A stretch of 64,000 bases of DNA from NCBI RefSeq assembly GCF_007474605.1, contig NZ_VHKL01000004.1, positions 310,001 through 374,000 on the forward strand. Reading direction: 5' to 3'. Below the pieces are notes generated by a model. It searched no databases and had not been told where the DNA came from. It was given only the letters and a program-made list of their open reading frames with translations. This stretch comes from Rhodoligotrophos appendicifer (lineage in GTDB: Bacteria > Pseudomonadota > Alphaproteobacteria > Rhizobiales > Im1). Of this stretch, positions 43,814 to 53,361 are shown in pieces. Made by a program: the position numbers and the translations under genes. Position 1 is the stretch's first letter. Each line of letters opens with the position of its first letter.

Positions 43814-44583
43814 GCCTCCAGCGCCGCCTCCCGATCGATATCCGACAGGAGGTCGAGGACCGCGCGCATCGCCGACAGATTGGCCTCGAGATGAGCTTCG
43901 ATGCGATCGAGGGGTCCAGCCACTGTCAGTGCCAGAGTTTCGCCCGTCATGGTGAGCGGCATCCCAAGGGCACCCACATCGACGACATTTTCGCCGCGCG
44001 TCGAAAAATATCCACGGCCCCGGCCTTCCTCTAGATCGGCACGCAGCGTGTCGAAATCGACTATGGTCCCGGCGGTCATGGGTCTGAGACCGATTCGACC
44101 GATCAGCTTTTCCAGTTCGACGATGCTGAGCCGGCTCAGGATCACCTTGCCGGCCGCGGATGAGTGCAACGGCTTTGCCGCACCGGGTTGCGCCGAATAG
44201 CGGATCGTATGGTGGCCCTCTACGACGTCGAGATAGATCACTTCGTCCAACTGGCGCTTGCCCAAGATGACGGTCTCGCCAGTCTGATCGCGTAGCTTTA
44301 CGAGAAGCGGCTGAATCCGTTTTAGCAGCGGGTCATGACGCGTGATCGCCTGGGCGATATCGAATAACCGCTTCGTGGGAAAGATCCACCGTCGCCGTTC
44401 GAAAAGATAGACGTAGCCTCGCGCCTGCAGCGTGCGCACGAGTGCGTGGCAGCTGGAGAGCGGGATGCCGATGCGGTCCGCAAGCTCTGTCAGGGTCAAG
44501 GGTTCGCCGGCCTGGGCAAAGGCTTCAAAGATATCCAAGGTGCGTGCCGCAGTCTTCACTGCGCTGTTTTCGCTTTCGCTCAT
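43810..44583 (-). CDS. IclR-family transcriptional regulator
   Basis: The 257-residue protein has an N-terminal winged helix (RTLDIFEAFAQAGEPLTLTELADRIGIPLSSCHALVRTLQARGYV) and the C-terminal IclR effector domain (GETVILGKR, LHSSAAGKVILSRL and ARGYFSTRGENVVDVGALGMPL-type sequence). IclR proteins bind palindromic operators and respond to organic acids. It is transcribed away from the hydratase-mutase operon starting at 44761; a 10-base inverted repeat and a 14-base palindrome lie between. It is the likely controller of the island. Confidence 0.92.
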   Translation of the reverse strand: MSESENSAVKTAARTLDIFEAFAQAGEPLTLTELADRIGIPLSSCHALVRTLQARGYVYLFERRRWIFPTKRLFDIAQAITRHDPLLKRIQPLLVKLRDQTGETVILGKRQLDEVIYLDVVEGHHTIRYSAQPGAAKPLHSSAAGKVILSRLSIVELEKLIGRIGLRPMTAGTIVDFDTLRADLEEGRGRGYFSTRGENVVDVGALGMPLTMTGETLALTVAGPLDRIEAHLEANLSAMRAVLDLLSDIDREAALEA

Positions 44584-44594
44584 CAAACTTATCT

Positions 44595-44608
44595 CCGGCT
44601 AAAGCCGG
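44595..44608. promoter_or_regulatory. CCGGCT-AA-AGCCGG palindrome in the IclR leader
   Basis: A perfect 14-base inverted repeat lies 12 bases upstream of the IclR ATG, overlapping its ribosome-binding region on the minus strand. It could be an autoregulatory operator or a hairpin that controls translation. Confidence 0.4.
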
Positions 44609-44702
44609 CGTCCCCGACCAAACCGCTCTGTCATATCGAAATGGGAGATTTCTGTCAGCATTTGCCACGTCGTTGACTTGGACAGGCTAGCATCAGTTGA
44701 CA

Positions 44703-44746
44703 TGAACTTCAGCAGAAGAAATACTCATTCGGAATTCTGAAGTTCA
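44703..44746. promoter_or_regulatory. 10-base inverted repeat in front of the hydratase-mutase operon
   Basis: TGAACTTCAG at 44703-44712 and CTGAAGTTCA at 44737-44746 are perfect reverse complements separated by 24 bases, which contain GAATTC. The right arm lies 14 bases upstream of the start at 44761. Centre spacing of about three helical turns suits a pair of IclR dimers. This is the best operator candidate for the island. Confidence 0.55.
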
Positions 44747-44760
44747 GAGGTCGAGCTTAA

Positions 44761-45564
44761 TTGGCGATTTCAGCACCTGCGGTCGACCGCTACGAGTGTT
44801 TGGCGGTTTCCACCGCCGATCAAATCCTCACGGTCTTGATCAACCGGCCCGACAAGCGCAACGCTTTGAGCCGAGCGGCCTTGGCTGAGATCGAAGTCGC
44901 CTTCTCAAGTCACCGAAACCGCCAGGATCTGCGTGCCGCGGTGATCACCGGGGCCGGCGACATAAGCTTCGCGGCCGGCGGCGACTTGAAGGACCTGGAA
45001 TCCGTGAAAACCGCGGACGAGGCGGCGGCCATGGCGCTGCGCGCCAAACATGCTCTCGATGCGATCCGCAGCTTTCCGCTTCCCACCATCGCCGCCCTCA
45101 ATGGCGATGCCCTCGGTGGCGGCGCCGAACTTGCCGTCGCTTGCGACTTCCGTATCGCCGCCGCCCATGCGCGCATCGGTTTCGTACAGGGCAGGCTCGC
45201 CATTTCCACTGCCTGGGGTGGCGCCATAGATCTGATGGAGCTTGTCGGCCGGCGCCACGCGTTAAAGCTGCTGGCGACCGCCGAGATCGTCGAACCGAGC
45301 AGGGCCCTCCAGCTTGGCCTAATCGACGAGGTCGCGGCTCCGGATCAGACCCTGAATGAAGTCGTTTCGGCCTTCATCGCCCGCTTCGACGTGCAGCGTC
45401 CACAGGTGCTCCGGGCCTTCAAAGCAGTCAATCACGCCTACGCACAGGGCGCAGGCCGCGCCGGACTCATGGAGACCGAGACCCAGAGCTTCGTACAGAC
45501 GTGGATCCATGATGATCATTGGGATGCGGCCACTCGCGTCCTAACCCGCACCAAACCATCATGA
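44761..45564 (+). CDS. Enoyl-CoA hydratase/isomerase family protein (first gene of mutase operon)
   Basis: This crotonase-fold protein of 267 residues uses TTG as the first codon; no ATG precedes the domain start. It has FAAGGDLKDL (oxyanion hole) and GDALGGGAELAVACDFRIAA. The Glu144 equivalent is present (GGGAELA), but the Glu164 position reads VQGR, lacking Glu. One catalytic base is therefore missing, favouring isomerase, decarboxylase or lyase activity. It overlaps the mutase start by ATGA. An IclR-type operator lies upstream. Confidence 0.85.
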   Translation: MAISAPAVDRYECLAVSTADQILTVLINRPDKRNALSRAALAEIEVAFSSHRNRQDLRAAVITGAGDISFAAGGDLKDLESVKTADEAAAMALRAKHALDAIRSFPLPTIAALNGDALGGGAELAVACDFRIAAAHARIGFVQGRLAISTAWGGAIDLMELVGRRHALKLLATAEIVEPSRALQLGLIDEVAAPDQTLNEVVSAFIARFDVQRPQVLRAFKAVNHAYAQGAGRAGLMETETQSFVQTWIHDDHWDAATRVLTRTKPS

Positions 45565-47168
45565 CTAACGCGCGGTCCGCTCCAAAGGCCAGACTCAGTG
45601 CGACGAGCCCCTCGGGCATTGAGATTCCCATCGTGGCCACCGCGGCCATGGCTTCCGGTGACGGCACAATGCCGGGCGAGGCCCCGTTCACCCGCGGCAT
45701 TTTCGAGGACGGCTATCGCGGCAAGCTTTGGACCATCCGGCAATATTCGGGCTTTGGGACAGCCGAGGACACGAACCAGCGCTACAAATTTCTCATCGAC
45801 GGCGGACAGACCGGCCTTTCCGTGGCCCTCGATCTACCGACCCAGTGTGGCTATGACCCCACCGACCCCATGGCGGGCCCCGAAGTCGGCAAGGTTGGCG
45901 TCTCCCTCTCTACGCTGGCCGAGGCGGAGATTTTGTTCCGCGGCATTGATGTCGGAGCGATCTCCACCTCCTTCACCATCAACGGGACGGCGGCCATCAT
46001 CTATGCGATGTACTGCGCCATTGCCGACAAGCAGGGCGTAGCCCGGGCGAAGCTCACCGGCACGATCCAGAATGACATCCTCAAGGAATATGTGGCGCGT
46101 GGCACCTGGATCTTTCCGGTCCGCCCCTCCATGCGGCTTATTGCGGATACAATCCTATTTTCCAATGAGGAGACCCCGCGGTTTAATCCGATCTCTATCG
46201 CCGGTGCCCACGTCCGCGATGCGGGCGCAACCGCCGTCGAGGAGATGGGCTATACCCTCGCCAACGGCCTCGCCTATGTGGACGAGCTTCTGCGCCGCGG
46301 CGGCGATGCCTCCAAGTTCGCCCGGCGCCTGAGCTTCTTCTTCTACGTCCACATGGACTTCTTCGAGGAAGTCTGCAAATTTCGCGCGGGTCGACGATTG
46401 TGGGCGAAACTGCTCGAAGAGCGCTTTGGCATCACCGATCCCAATGCCCGGCGCTTTCGCTTCGGCGTGGTCTGTGGCGGCTCGTCCCTGACGGCGGCTC
46501 AGCCTTACAATAACGTCGTCCGCGTCGGTACCGAGACGATGGCGGCTGTGATGGCCGGCGCGCAGTCGATTTTCACCTGCGCCTACGACGAGGCCTTCCA
46601 GATCCCGACCGAGTTCAGTGCCGAGCTCGCTTTGCGCACGCAGCAGATCATTGCCTTCGAAAGCGGCATTGCCCGCACGGTCGATCCCCTGGGGGGTAGC
46701 CATTTTGTCGAATGGCTCACCGACCGGATGGAGTCCGAGATTCGCGCTGTCATCGAAGAGATCGACGCTTATGGCGGCGTCATCCCGGCGATCGAGGACG
46801 GCATCTTGCAGATGCGCATCGCCAAGCGCGCCCATGAGCGCAAGCAGGACGTCGACGACGGCAGTACCGTGATCGTCGGCCAGAACTATTTCCGCCGGGA
46901 CAATCAGACCGATGATTTCGGCGAAGTCTTCCAGGTCGATCCCCAGGCCGCCCAAAAAGTGCGCGTGAAGTTCGAAGCCGTACTGGCCCAACGCGATGAC
47001 GCCGCCGTACAGCGCAGCCTCGCCGCCCTTGAGACGGCGGCCGCCGGCGAGGATGAAAACCTCATGCCGCGACTGATCGAGTGTTGCCATGCCTATGCGA
47101 CTGTCGGCGAAATGGTGCAGGCCTTGAAACGGTGTTGGGGCGAATTCCAGGAGCCCATGCGGCTCTAA
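45561..47168 (+). CDS. B12-dependent acyl-CoA mutase, catalytic (large) subunit
   Basis: This 535-residue TIM-barrel subunit belongs to the methylmalonyl/isobutyryl/2-hydroxyisobutyryl-CoA mutase family. The substrate-contact residues are Tyr62 (TIRQYSGFGTAEDTN), Arg192 (RPSMRLIAD) and His217 (SIAGAHVRDAG). The tyrosine/arginine pair is the methylmalonyl-CoA mutase signature (Tyr89, Arg207); isobutyryl mutases have Phe/Gln and 2-hydroxyisobutyryl mutase Ile/Gln. A carboxylated acyl-CoA is therefore the more likely substrate, though LDLPTQCGYD differs from the THRGYD of the classical enzyme. The B12 domain is on a separate subunit encoded next. Confidence 0.9.
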   Translation: MTNARSAPKARLSATSPSGIEIPIVATAAMASGDGTMPGEAPFTRGIFEDGYRGKLWTIRQYSGFGTAEDTNQRYKFLIDGGQTGLSVALDLPTQCGYDPTDPMAGPEVGKVGVSLSTLAEAEILFRGIDVGAISTSFTINGTAAIIYAMYCAIADKQGVARAKLTGTIQNDILKEYVARGTWIFPVRPSMRLIADTILFSNEETPRFNPISIAGAHVRDAGATAVEEMGYTLANGLAYVDELLRRGGDASKFARRLSFFFYVHMDFFEEVCKFRAGRRLWAKLLEERFGITDPNARRFRFGVVCGGSSLTAAQPYNNVVRVGTETMAAVMAGAQSIFTCAYDEAFQIPTEFSAELALRTQQIIAFESGIARTVDPLGGSHFVEWLTDRMESEIRAVIEEIDAYGGVIPAIEDGILQMRIAKRAHERKQDVDDGSTVIVGQNYFRRDNQTDDFGEVFQVDPQAAQKVRVKFEAVLAQRDDAAVQRSLAALETAAAGEDENLMPRLIECCHAYATVGEMVQALKRCWGEFQEPMRL

Positions 47169-47184
47169 CAAGGACTGAGGATCC

Positions 47185-47580
47185 ATGAGCCTGAGGGGAA
47201 AACGCATCCTCATCGCGAAGCCCGGCCTTGACGGTCATGACGTGGGGGCCAAGGTTATCGCACTGGCCTTGCGCGATGCGGGCGCCGATGTGATCTACAC
47301 GGGCCTGCGTAAAACCCCTGACTTCATCGCCCGTGTCGCGGTCGATGAGGACGTCGATGCCGTGGGACTCAGTCTCCTCTCGGGGAGCCATGAGGAACTG
47401 GTGCGCCAAACCGTTGATTGTCTCCGTGCGCGTCATGCCTCCGACATAAAGCTGTTCGTCGGCGGCACTATTCCGGATGCCGATCATGCCGCCCTTCGGG
47501 CGCTGGGGGTCGATGGCATTTTCACGGCCCAGATGGAACTCAAGGATGTCATCGCGATCATCGCGGGTGAGCTGGGCTAA
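47185..47580 (+). CDS. B12-binding (small) subunit of the acyl-CoA mutase
   Basis: This 131-residue stand-alone cobalamin domain has the base-off DxHxxG motif, Asp16-Gly-His18-Asp-Val-Gly21 (KPGLDGHDVGAK), GLSLLSGSH and the glycine-rich LFVGGTIPDADH. It supplies adenosylcobalamin, with His18 as lower axial ligand, to the large subunit encoded just upstream. Its stop codon overlaps the ATG of the CoA-transferase. Two-subunit mutases of this type occur in isobutyryl-, ethylmalonyl- and 2-hydroxyisobutyryl-CoA systems. Confidence 0.93.
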   Translation: MSLRGKRILIAKPGLDGHDVGAKVIALALRDAGADVIYTGLRKTPDFIARVAVDEDVDAVGLSLLSGSHEELVRQTVDCLRARHASDIKLFVGGTIPDADHAALRALGVDGIFTAQMELKDVIAIIAGELG

Positions 47581-48725
47581 TGGCGAACTCGTCGCGAGGA
47601 CCGCTCAGCGGCATCCGGGTGCTCGAGGCGACCCACATGCTTGCCGGGCCCTATTGCGGCATGCTGCTGGCCGATCTCGGCGCCGATGTCATCAAGATCG
47701 AACCACCTGGCGGTGATATCGCACGGCGGGTGGGGCCGCATTTTATCGGCCCGCATAATGTCTATTTCGCCAGCCTCAATCGCAACAAGAGGAGCGTCTG
47801 CCTTGACTTGGCCACGCCCGATGGCCAGGCGAAGCTGGGCAAGCTCGCCACGACCGCCCGGGGCCTGATTACGAATATGCGCCCGGCCGCCATCGGCAAG
47901 CTGGGGCTGACCTATGCGAGCCTGAAAGCCCATAATAGCCGCATCGCTTGCCTGGCCTTGACGGGCTACGGCCTTGAGGGCCCGGAGGCGGACATGCCCG
48001 CTTATGACTACGCGATCCAGGCCATGACCGGCGTCATGGCTCTGACCGGCGATCCGGGGGGACCGCCCACGAAGGTTGGGTACTCCGCGGTCGACAATTC
48101 GACTGGTATCATGGCGGCCTTGGCTCTGGTGTCCGCGATCCTCGAGGGCAAAGGCGGCCAGATCGAGGTCTCGCTGCATGACACTATGCTGTCGCAGCTG
48201 AACTATCTGGCCGGCGCTTATCTGAACGCCGGAGAGGTCCCAGCCCGCCAGTCCAGCGGTGCCCATCCCTATATCGTCCCAGCCCAGATCTTTCCCACCC
48301 GCGACGGTCACCTCGCGCTGTTCATCACCCATGACGAGTTCTGGCACAAATTCGCCCTCGAGCTCGAACAGCCGGCCTGGCTCACCGATCCTGACTTTGC
48401 CACTATGGCCGGACGCTCTGTCCATCGCGACCGGGTAATTGCCGGGATCGAAGCTGTGCTTCGAACAGACGACACTCAGGCCTGGGTGGACCGATTGCGG
48501 CCCTTGGGTGTCGTCATCGCCGGCGTTACGACCTTGGATAAGTCGGTCGAGACGAGACTGGTGGTTGACCGTGCAATGGTTGTAACCATTCCCGGCGGTG
48601 ACGGCGACCTGCGTGTCATCGGCTGTCCGATCAAGGGCAATGCCGAGGCGGTCGGCTATGCTCGTCCGCCGCTCCTCGGGGAGCACAATGACGAGATCTT
48701 CCGCGAGTTGGAGGCCATGGAGTGA
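47580..48725 (+). CDS. CaiB/BaiF (formyl-CoA transferase) family CoA-transferase
   Basis: This 381-residue class III CoA-transferase has GIRVLEATHMLAGPYCGMLLADLGADVIKIE near the N terminus, and the catalytic aspartate in PAYDYAIQAMTGVM (Asp143). It moves CoA between succinyl-CoA or another thioester and a carboxylate in the cytoplasm. In this operon it would activate the pathway acid or regenerate it after the mutase step. It is coupled to the mutase B12 subunit (overlapping stop/start) and followed by the mutase GTPase. Confidence 0.92.
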   Translation: MANSSRGPLSGIRVLEATHMLAGPYCGMLLADLGADVIKIEPPGGDIARRVGPHFIGPHNVYFASLNRNKRSVCLDLATPDGQAKLGKLATTARGLITNMRPAAIGKLGLTYASLKAHNSRIACLALTGYGLEGPEADMPAYDYAIQAMTGVMALTGDPGGPPTKVGYSAVDNSTGIMAALALVSAILEGKGGQIEVSLHDTMLSQLNYLAGAYLNAGEVPARQSSGAHPYIVPAQIFPTRDGHLALFITHDEFWHKFALELEQPAWLTDPDFATMAGRSVHRDRVIAGIEAVLRTDDTQAWVDRLRPLGVVIAGVTTLDKSVETRLVVDRAMVVTIPGGDGDLRVIGCPIKGNAEAVGYARPPLLGEHNDEIFRELEAME

Positions 48726-48728
48726 CTC

Positions 48729-49622
48729 ATGAATGTCGCTGAACGCCGCGCCTTCAGCCGGGCGCTCAGCGGAATCATGCGCGCCACGGTCGACGAAGTG
48801 CTGGCCCACCAGACGCGCATCCCCGCCGCCGGCCAAGCCGCCGATCGCATCGGCATCACCGGGCCGCCGGGCGCTGGCAAGAGCACCCTGATCGGCCATC
48901 TCATCCGCAACCGCCTCGCGACGATGGGCCCGACGGCACGTCTCGCGGTTATCGCCATTGATCCCACCAGCCCGATCTCCCACGGTTCGATTCTCGGCGA
49001 TCGCATCCGCATGGACACCGATCAGGACGATCCTCGCGTTTTCATCCGTTCGCTCCCCAGCAGCACGGCTCAGGATGGCCTCTCCGACAACATTTCCGAT
49101 ATCCTCGGCCTCATCGACACCTTCGGTTTCTCCGAGACGATCTTGGAGACTGTCGGTGTCGGTCAGGCCGAGCACGCGATACGCCTCCTCGTTGACACCA
49201 TGGTCCTGATCGTTCCGCCGGAGGCGGGGGATGCAGTGCAGGCCATCAAAGCGGGCATCATCGAACTGCCGGACATCTATGTGGTGAATAAGGCCGACCT
49301 GCCCGGCGCCGGCCGCGCTCTCGCTGAGATGCGCTGGCTTGCTGGGCAGCGCCCTCGCGGTGCCTGGCAGCCACCGATCCTGGCCACCAGTGATCGTCAG
49401 CCCGACAGCTGGGCTGCTTTGGGCGCAGCGATCGACAGCCATCGCGGCTGGCTTCGGGAAAATTCCGATGCCGGCGCGATCCATGCCGCTCGCCTGCACT
49501 ATCAGGTGACATCGCTGGTGCTCAGGCGCATCAAGGAGACCGCTGGCGCCCGCCCGCTTCCAGCCTCCCTCGCCCAGGGCTACGCCGACTGCATTCGCCG
49601 GCTCGCCCACGAGCTGAAGTGA
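48729..49622 (+). CDS. meaB: Mutase-associated GTPase MeaB/ArgK-type
   Basis: This 297-residue G3E GTPase has Walker A GPPGAGKSTLIGHL, DPTSPISHGSILGDRIRM, the ETVGVGQAE switch and NKAD base specificity. MeaB proteins escort and protect B12-dependent acyl-CoA mutases, gating cofactor loading and removal of damaged cobalamin. Gene order directly behind the mutase subunits supports a dedicated chaperone. It ends 31 bases before the convergent AMP-ligase gene. Confidence 0.93.
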   Translation: MNVAERRAFSRALSGIMRATVDEVLAHQTRIPAAGQAADRIGITGPPGAGKSTLIGHLIRNRLATMGPTARLAVIAIDPTSPISHGSILGDRIRMDTDQDDPRVFIRSLPSSTAQDGLSDNISDILGLIDTFGFSETILETVGVGQAEHAIRLLVDTMVLIVPPEAGDAVQAIKAGIIELPDIYVVNKADLPGAGRALAEMRWLAGQRPRGAWQPPILATSDRQPDSWAALGAAIDSHRGWLRENSDAGAIHAARLHYQVTSLVLRRIKETAGARPLPASLAQGYADCIRRLAHELK

Positions 49623-49653
49623 CGCCTGTCGGCTCGGGCTGCTTGGCTCCCTC

Positions 49654-51276
49654 TTAGCACCGCGCCTGCCCGCTCAACCGCCCCATGACCCTTTCGCGGT
49701 CCCAAGCCTGGTCGTTTGGACGTGTCTTCAGCACCGCGCGCTCCACTTCCCGCTTTGTCACCGACCGGGGAAAATCCTCCACGAACTCGATGAACCGTGG
49801 CACTTTGAACCCCGCCATTCGAGTCTGGCACCAGGCGATGATGGCCTCTGGCGCACGCGCCTCCGCCGTACCTATGATGAACGCTTTGATATCGTCTTCG
49901 CCCAGTTCGGAGGGCACGCCGATGACCACGGCTTCCTGGATACCAGGCATCTCCGCAAGGATCGCTTCGATCTCGAAGGCCGAGATATTCTCTCCGCGCC
50001 GCCGGATCCAATGCGCCTTCCGTCCGATATAGAAAAGGTTTCCATCCTCGTCGACGCGGCCCAGGTCCCCCGTCTGGAGCCACAGATTGCGGAAGCTCTC
50101 AAGGGTTTTGTCCGGACTGTTATGGTAGCGCAGCATGAACATGTGCGGATGGGTCGGCCGCAGTAGGATCTGACCCGTCTCTCCGCTTTGGACCGGCAGG
50201 TCGTCCTGGTCCCCGATTCGCAACTCTGCCCAGCCATGGGTCTTGCCGGTCGAGCCCTCCATGGGATCGTCGAGCCGATTGCTGGTGATCATCGCGCCGC
50301 CCGCCTCGGTCAGTCCGTAGATCGACACCAGCGGCACGCCGAACCTCTTTGTAAACCGTTGTGGAACCTCTGGCGGGATCTGGGCGAAGATGCCGATGGA
50401 GATCCGGACCCCGTGATCGCGGTCTCGGTCGCTCTTTGGCTGCTGGCAGAGCAATGTGAGCATGCTGCCGATCGGGTCGATAACGTTCGCCCCGGTCTCG
50501 CGCACCCGCGCCCAATAGGAGCTGACGCTGAAGCGTCGGTCAAGCACGGTCGTCATGTCGTTGACCAGCGGGCCCATCACGGCAAATTGGAGGGCGGCGG
50601 CATGGAACAGCGGCAGGGTCGTATAGTGCCGTTCTCCCGCCCTTACCCCGAAGGTCTCTCCATATCGAAGCCCTGCCAGGATGAAGCTCATATGGGAGAG
50701 CACCACTCCCTTGGGCAAGCCGGTGGTGCCGCCGGTATAGAGGATGATCGCCGCATCCTCCGCCTCCACGCCCGGCTCGGTGCCCAAGTCGGAAGACCTC
50801 GCCAGGGCCTCATAGGATTGATGCCCCGGCTGCAGCGGCCCTGTTCCCGTCACATGCACATGCACCTGCTTCAGGATCTCCGGCGATACAGCATTGAGTT
50901 TGCCGTAATTCTCTCGATCGACGATGAGCAGCTTCGCCCCCGAATCCTCAAGCGTATACGCTAGGTCGCGGCCCACCAGTCCGCCATTGATTGGCGTCCA
51001 GATGGCACCGATGCGGGCTGCGGCGAACAGGCTGATCAGCTGTTCGGGTCCGTTGAACATGAAGGTCGCGACTCTGTCGCCCTTGCCGAGTCCGGCTGAG
51101 GCGAGCCCGCCCGCCAGTCGCGCCGCCTGCTGCTCCAGGGCGCTATAGCTAATGGCCGATCCATCGATCTCGGCAAATTGTCTATTGCCGAAGCGGCAGG
51201 CCTTGTCGCGGAGCAGCTCGCTCAGGGTTCGCCAGGGAATGGTCCGCGCCCCGACCTGGGTGACAGCCGTGGTCAT
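49654..51276 (-). CDS. AMP-dependent acyl-CoA synthetase
   Basis: The 540-residue ANL-superfamily ligase has the P-loop ILYTGGTTGLPKGVVLSH, the GLTEAGGA adenylate motif, the hinge QTGDLGRVDEDGNLFYIGRKAHWIRRRGENIS and the C-terminal TKREVERAVLK. It activates a carboxylic acid to its CoA ester with ATP via an acyl-AMP. It is the last gene of the 13-gene minus run and overlaps the preceding CoA-transferase by ATGA. The acid is unknown; linkage to Liv-type import suggests it is exogenous. Confidence 0.92.
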   Translation of the reverse strand: MTTAVTQVGARTIPWRTLSELLRDKACRFGNRQFAEIDGSAISYSALEQQAARLAGGLASAGLGKGDRVATFMFNGPEQLISLFAAARIGAIWTPINGGLVGRDLAYTLEDSGAKLLIVDRENYGKLNAVSPEILKQVHVHVTGTGPLQPGHQSYEALARSSDLGTEPGVEAEDAAIILYTGGTTGLPKGVVLSHMSFILAGLRYGETFGVRAGERHYTTLPLFHAAALQFAVMGPLVNDMTTVLDRRFSVSSYWARVRETGANVIDPIGSMLTLLCQQPKSDRDRDHGVRISIGIFAQIPPEVPQRFTKRFGVPLVSIYGLTEAGGAMITSNRLDDPMEGSTGKTHGWAELRIGDQDDLPVQSGETGQILLRPTHPHMFMLRYHNSPDKTLESFRNLWLQTGDLGRVDEDGNLFYIGRKAHWIRRRGENISAFEIEAILAEMPGIQEAVVIGVPSELGEDDIKAFIIGTAEARAPEAIIAWCQTRMAGFKVPRFIEFVEDFPRSVTKREVERAVLKTRPNDQAWDRERVMGRLSGQARC

Positions 51277-52625
51277 TGTGCGGCGACCCCCGGCATCGCC
51301 GCTGCGCGGCGTAGCAGCTTGAGATCCTCCCGGGCCGACCGCTCCAGCGCATCTCGGAACTTCGGATGAGCGATGGAGATGAGAAGGAGAGCCCGCTCTT
51401 CCAGCGTCGTCCCCTTCAGATTGACGATCCCGAATTCGGTCGCCACATATTGGATGTCGTTGCGACTGATGGTGACCGCGCTTCCCATTGGGAGCATCGG
51501 TACGATCCGCGACACGCTCCCCCCTTTGCCGGTGGCGCTGAGCGTAATGACGGCCCGTCCCTCCTCCGCCAGTGCGGCGCCGTAATGGAAGCTCCATTGC
51601 CCTCCCACGCCGCTATAATGTTGGTGCCCGATGGTCTCCGAAGCACATTGGCCCGATAGGTCGATCTGAATCGTGGCATTGACCGAGAAAGGCCGATGGT
51701 TGCGCGCGATAACCCGCGGGTCGGCCACATAGGCGATGTCATGCATCTCGGCGGCCGGATTGTCGTCGATAAAGCTGTAGATGCGCTCCGATCCCACCAC
51801 CAGAGAGAAGGTGAACATGTTCCGGTGGATCGTCTTGCGCGAATTGGTGATGACGCCCGCATCGTAAAGATCGGCCATGGAATCAAACATGGCCTCCGAA
51901 TGCACGCCGAGATCCTTCTTACCGGCCTCCTTGAGCAGCTTCAGCATGGTTTCGGGGATCTGCCCGACCCCTGCCTGCAGCGTGGCGCCATCGAGCACCA
52001 CGCCGGCCACATGCTGGGCGATCGCCTTTTCTTCTGACGTTGGAACCATGCCCGCCAGGGAGATGGTCGAGAGTGGATAATTCGCCTCGAACAGTGCCTC
52101 GACCTTGCTGATATGAACTTGGCAGGGGCCAAGTACTCTTGGTTGATGGGAATTGACCTCCAGCACGAGCCTCCGCGCTTTGGAAACGAACCCCATGACC
52201 CATCCTCCGAAGGCCCCCAGGCTGAAGAAGCCGTGTCGGTCCATGGAGCTGGCTGGCACCACCAGCAGGTCGATCTCATAGGGAAAGAACCGGGCGCTGT
52301 CCGACGGATGGTTGGGCCTGTAGGTCGCTCTCCCCGCCCGCACGGCCTCGATCACCGGCTTGTCGAAGGTGAACTCGGACACATGGAAGATGTGGCCCTC
52401 ATTTGCTTCCGCAGTCAACTCGGGCTCCAGCGGCAGAGTTTCGCGCCGCATCGGATGGCACAGCCGCACATTTTGGTAGCGCGTGGCATTCTGCGCGAGG
52501 AGTTGCAGGAAGCGGTTCGGCAGACCCGGTCCGCCGTTGGTCAGCACCGTCTCCCCATCGCTGATCAGATCGAGGATCTGGCTCTCTGATCTCCGTTTTG
52601 CAGCATAGGCGGCGTTGTAATTCAT
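51273..52625 (-). CDS. Acetyl-CoA hydrolase/4-hydroxybutyrate CoA-transferase family protein
   Basis: This 450-residue class I CoA-transferase has LQAGVGQIPETMLKLL in the middle and the C-terminal signature TEFGIVNLKGTTLEERA, followed by SIAHPKFRD. The DGETVLTNGGPGLPN near the start is the family's first glycine-rich loop. It exchanges CoA between thioesters via a glutamyl-CoA intermediate. Location between the importer and a ligase gene suggests it recycles CoA of the released short-chain acid. Confidence 0.92.
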   Translation of the reverse strand: MNYNAAYAAKRRSESQILDLISDGETVLTNGGPGLPNRFLQLLAQNATRYQNVRLCHPMRRETLPLEPELTAEANEGHIFHVSEFTFDKPVIEAVRAGRATYRPNHPSDSARFFPYEIDLLVVPASSMDRHGFFSLGAFGGWVMGFVSKARRLVLEVNSHQPRVLGPCQVHISKVEALFEANYPLSTISLAGMVPTSEEKAIAQHVAGVVLDGATLQAGVGQIPETMLKLLKEAGKKDLGVHSEAMFDSMADLYDAGVITNSRKTIHRNMFTFSLVVGSERIYSFIDDNPAAEMHDIAYVADPRVIARNHRPFSVNATIQIDLSGQCASETIGHQHYSGVGGQWSFHYGAALAEEGRAVITLSATGKGGSVSRIVPMLPMGSAVTISRNDIQYVATEFGIVNLKGTTLEERALLLISIAHPKFRDALERSAREDLKLLRRAAAMPGVAAQ

Positions 52626-52653
52626 CGCACTGTCTCCTTACGCCGGGATGCGT

Positions 52654-53361
<708 letters not shown>

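Noticed and set aside
47577-49610. Very long minus-strand open frame (about 677 codons)
   Set aside because: It is antisense to the CoA-transferase and MeaB genes, whose motifs are unmistakable, and its product has no recognisable family. GC-rich codon bias produces such shadows.
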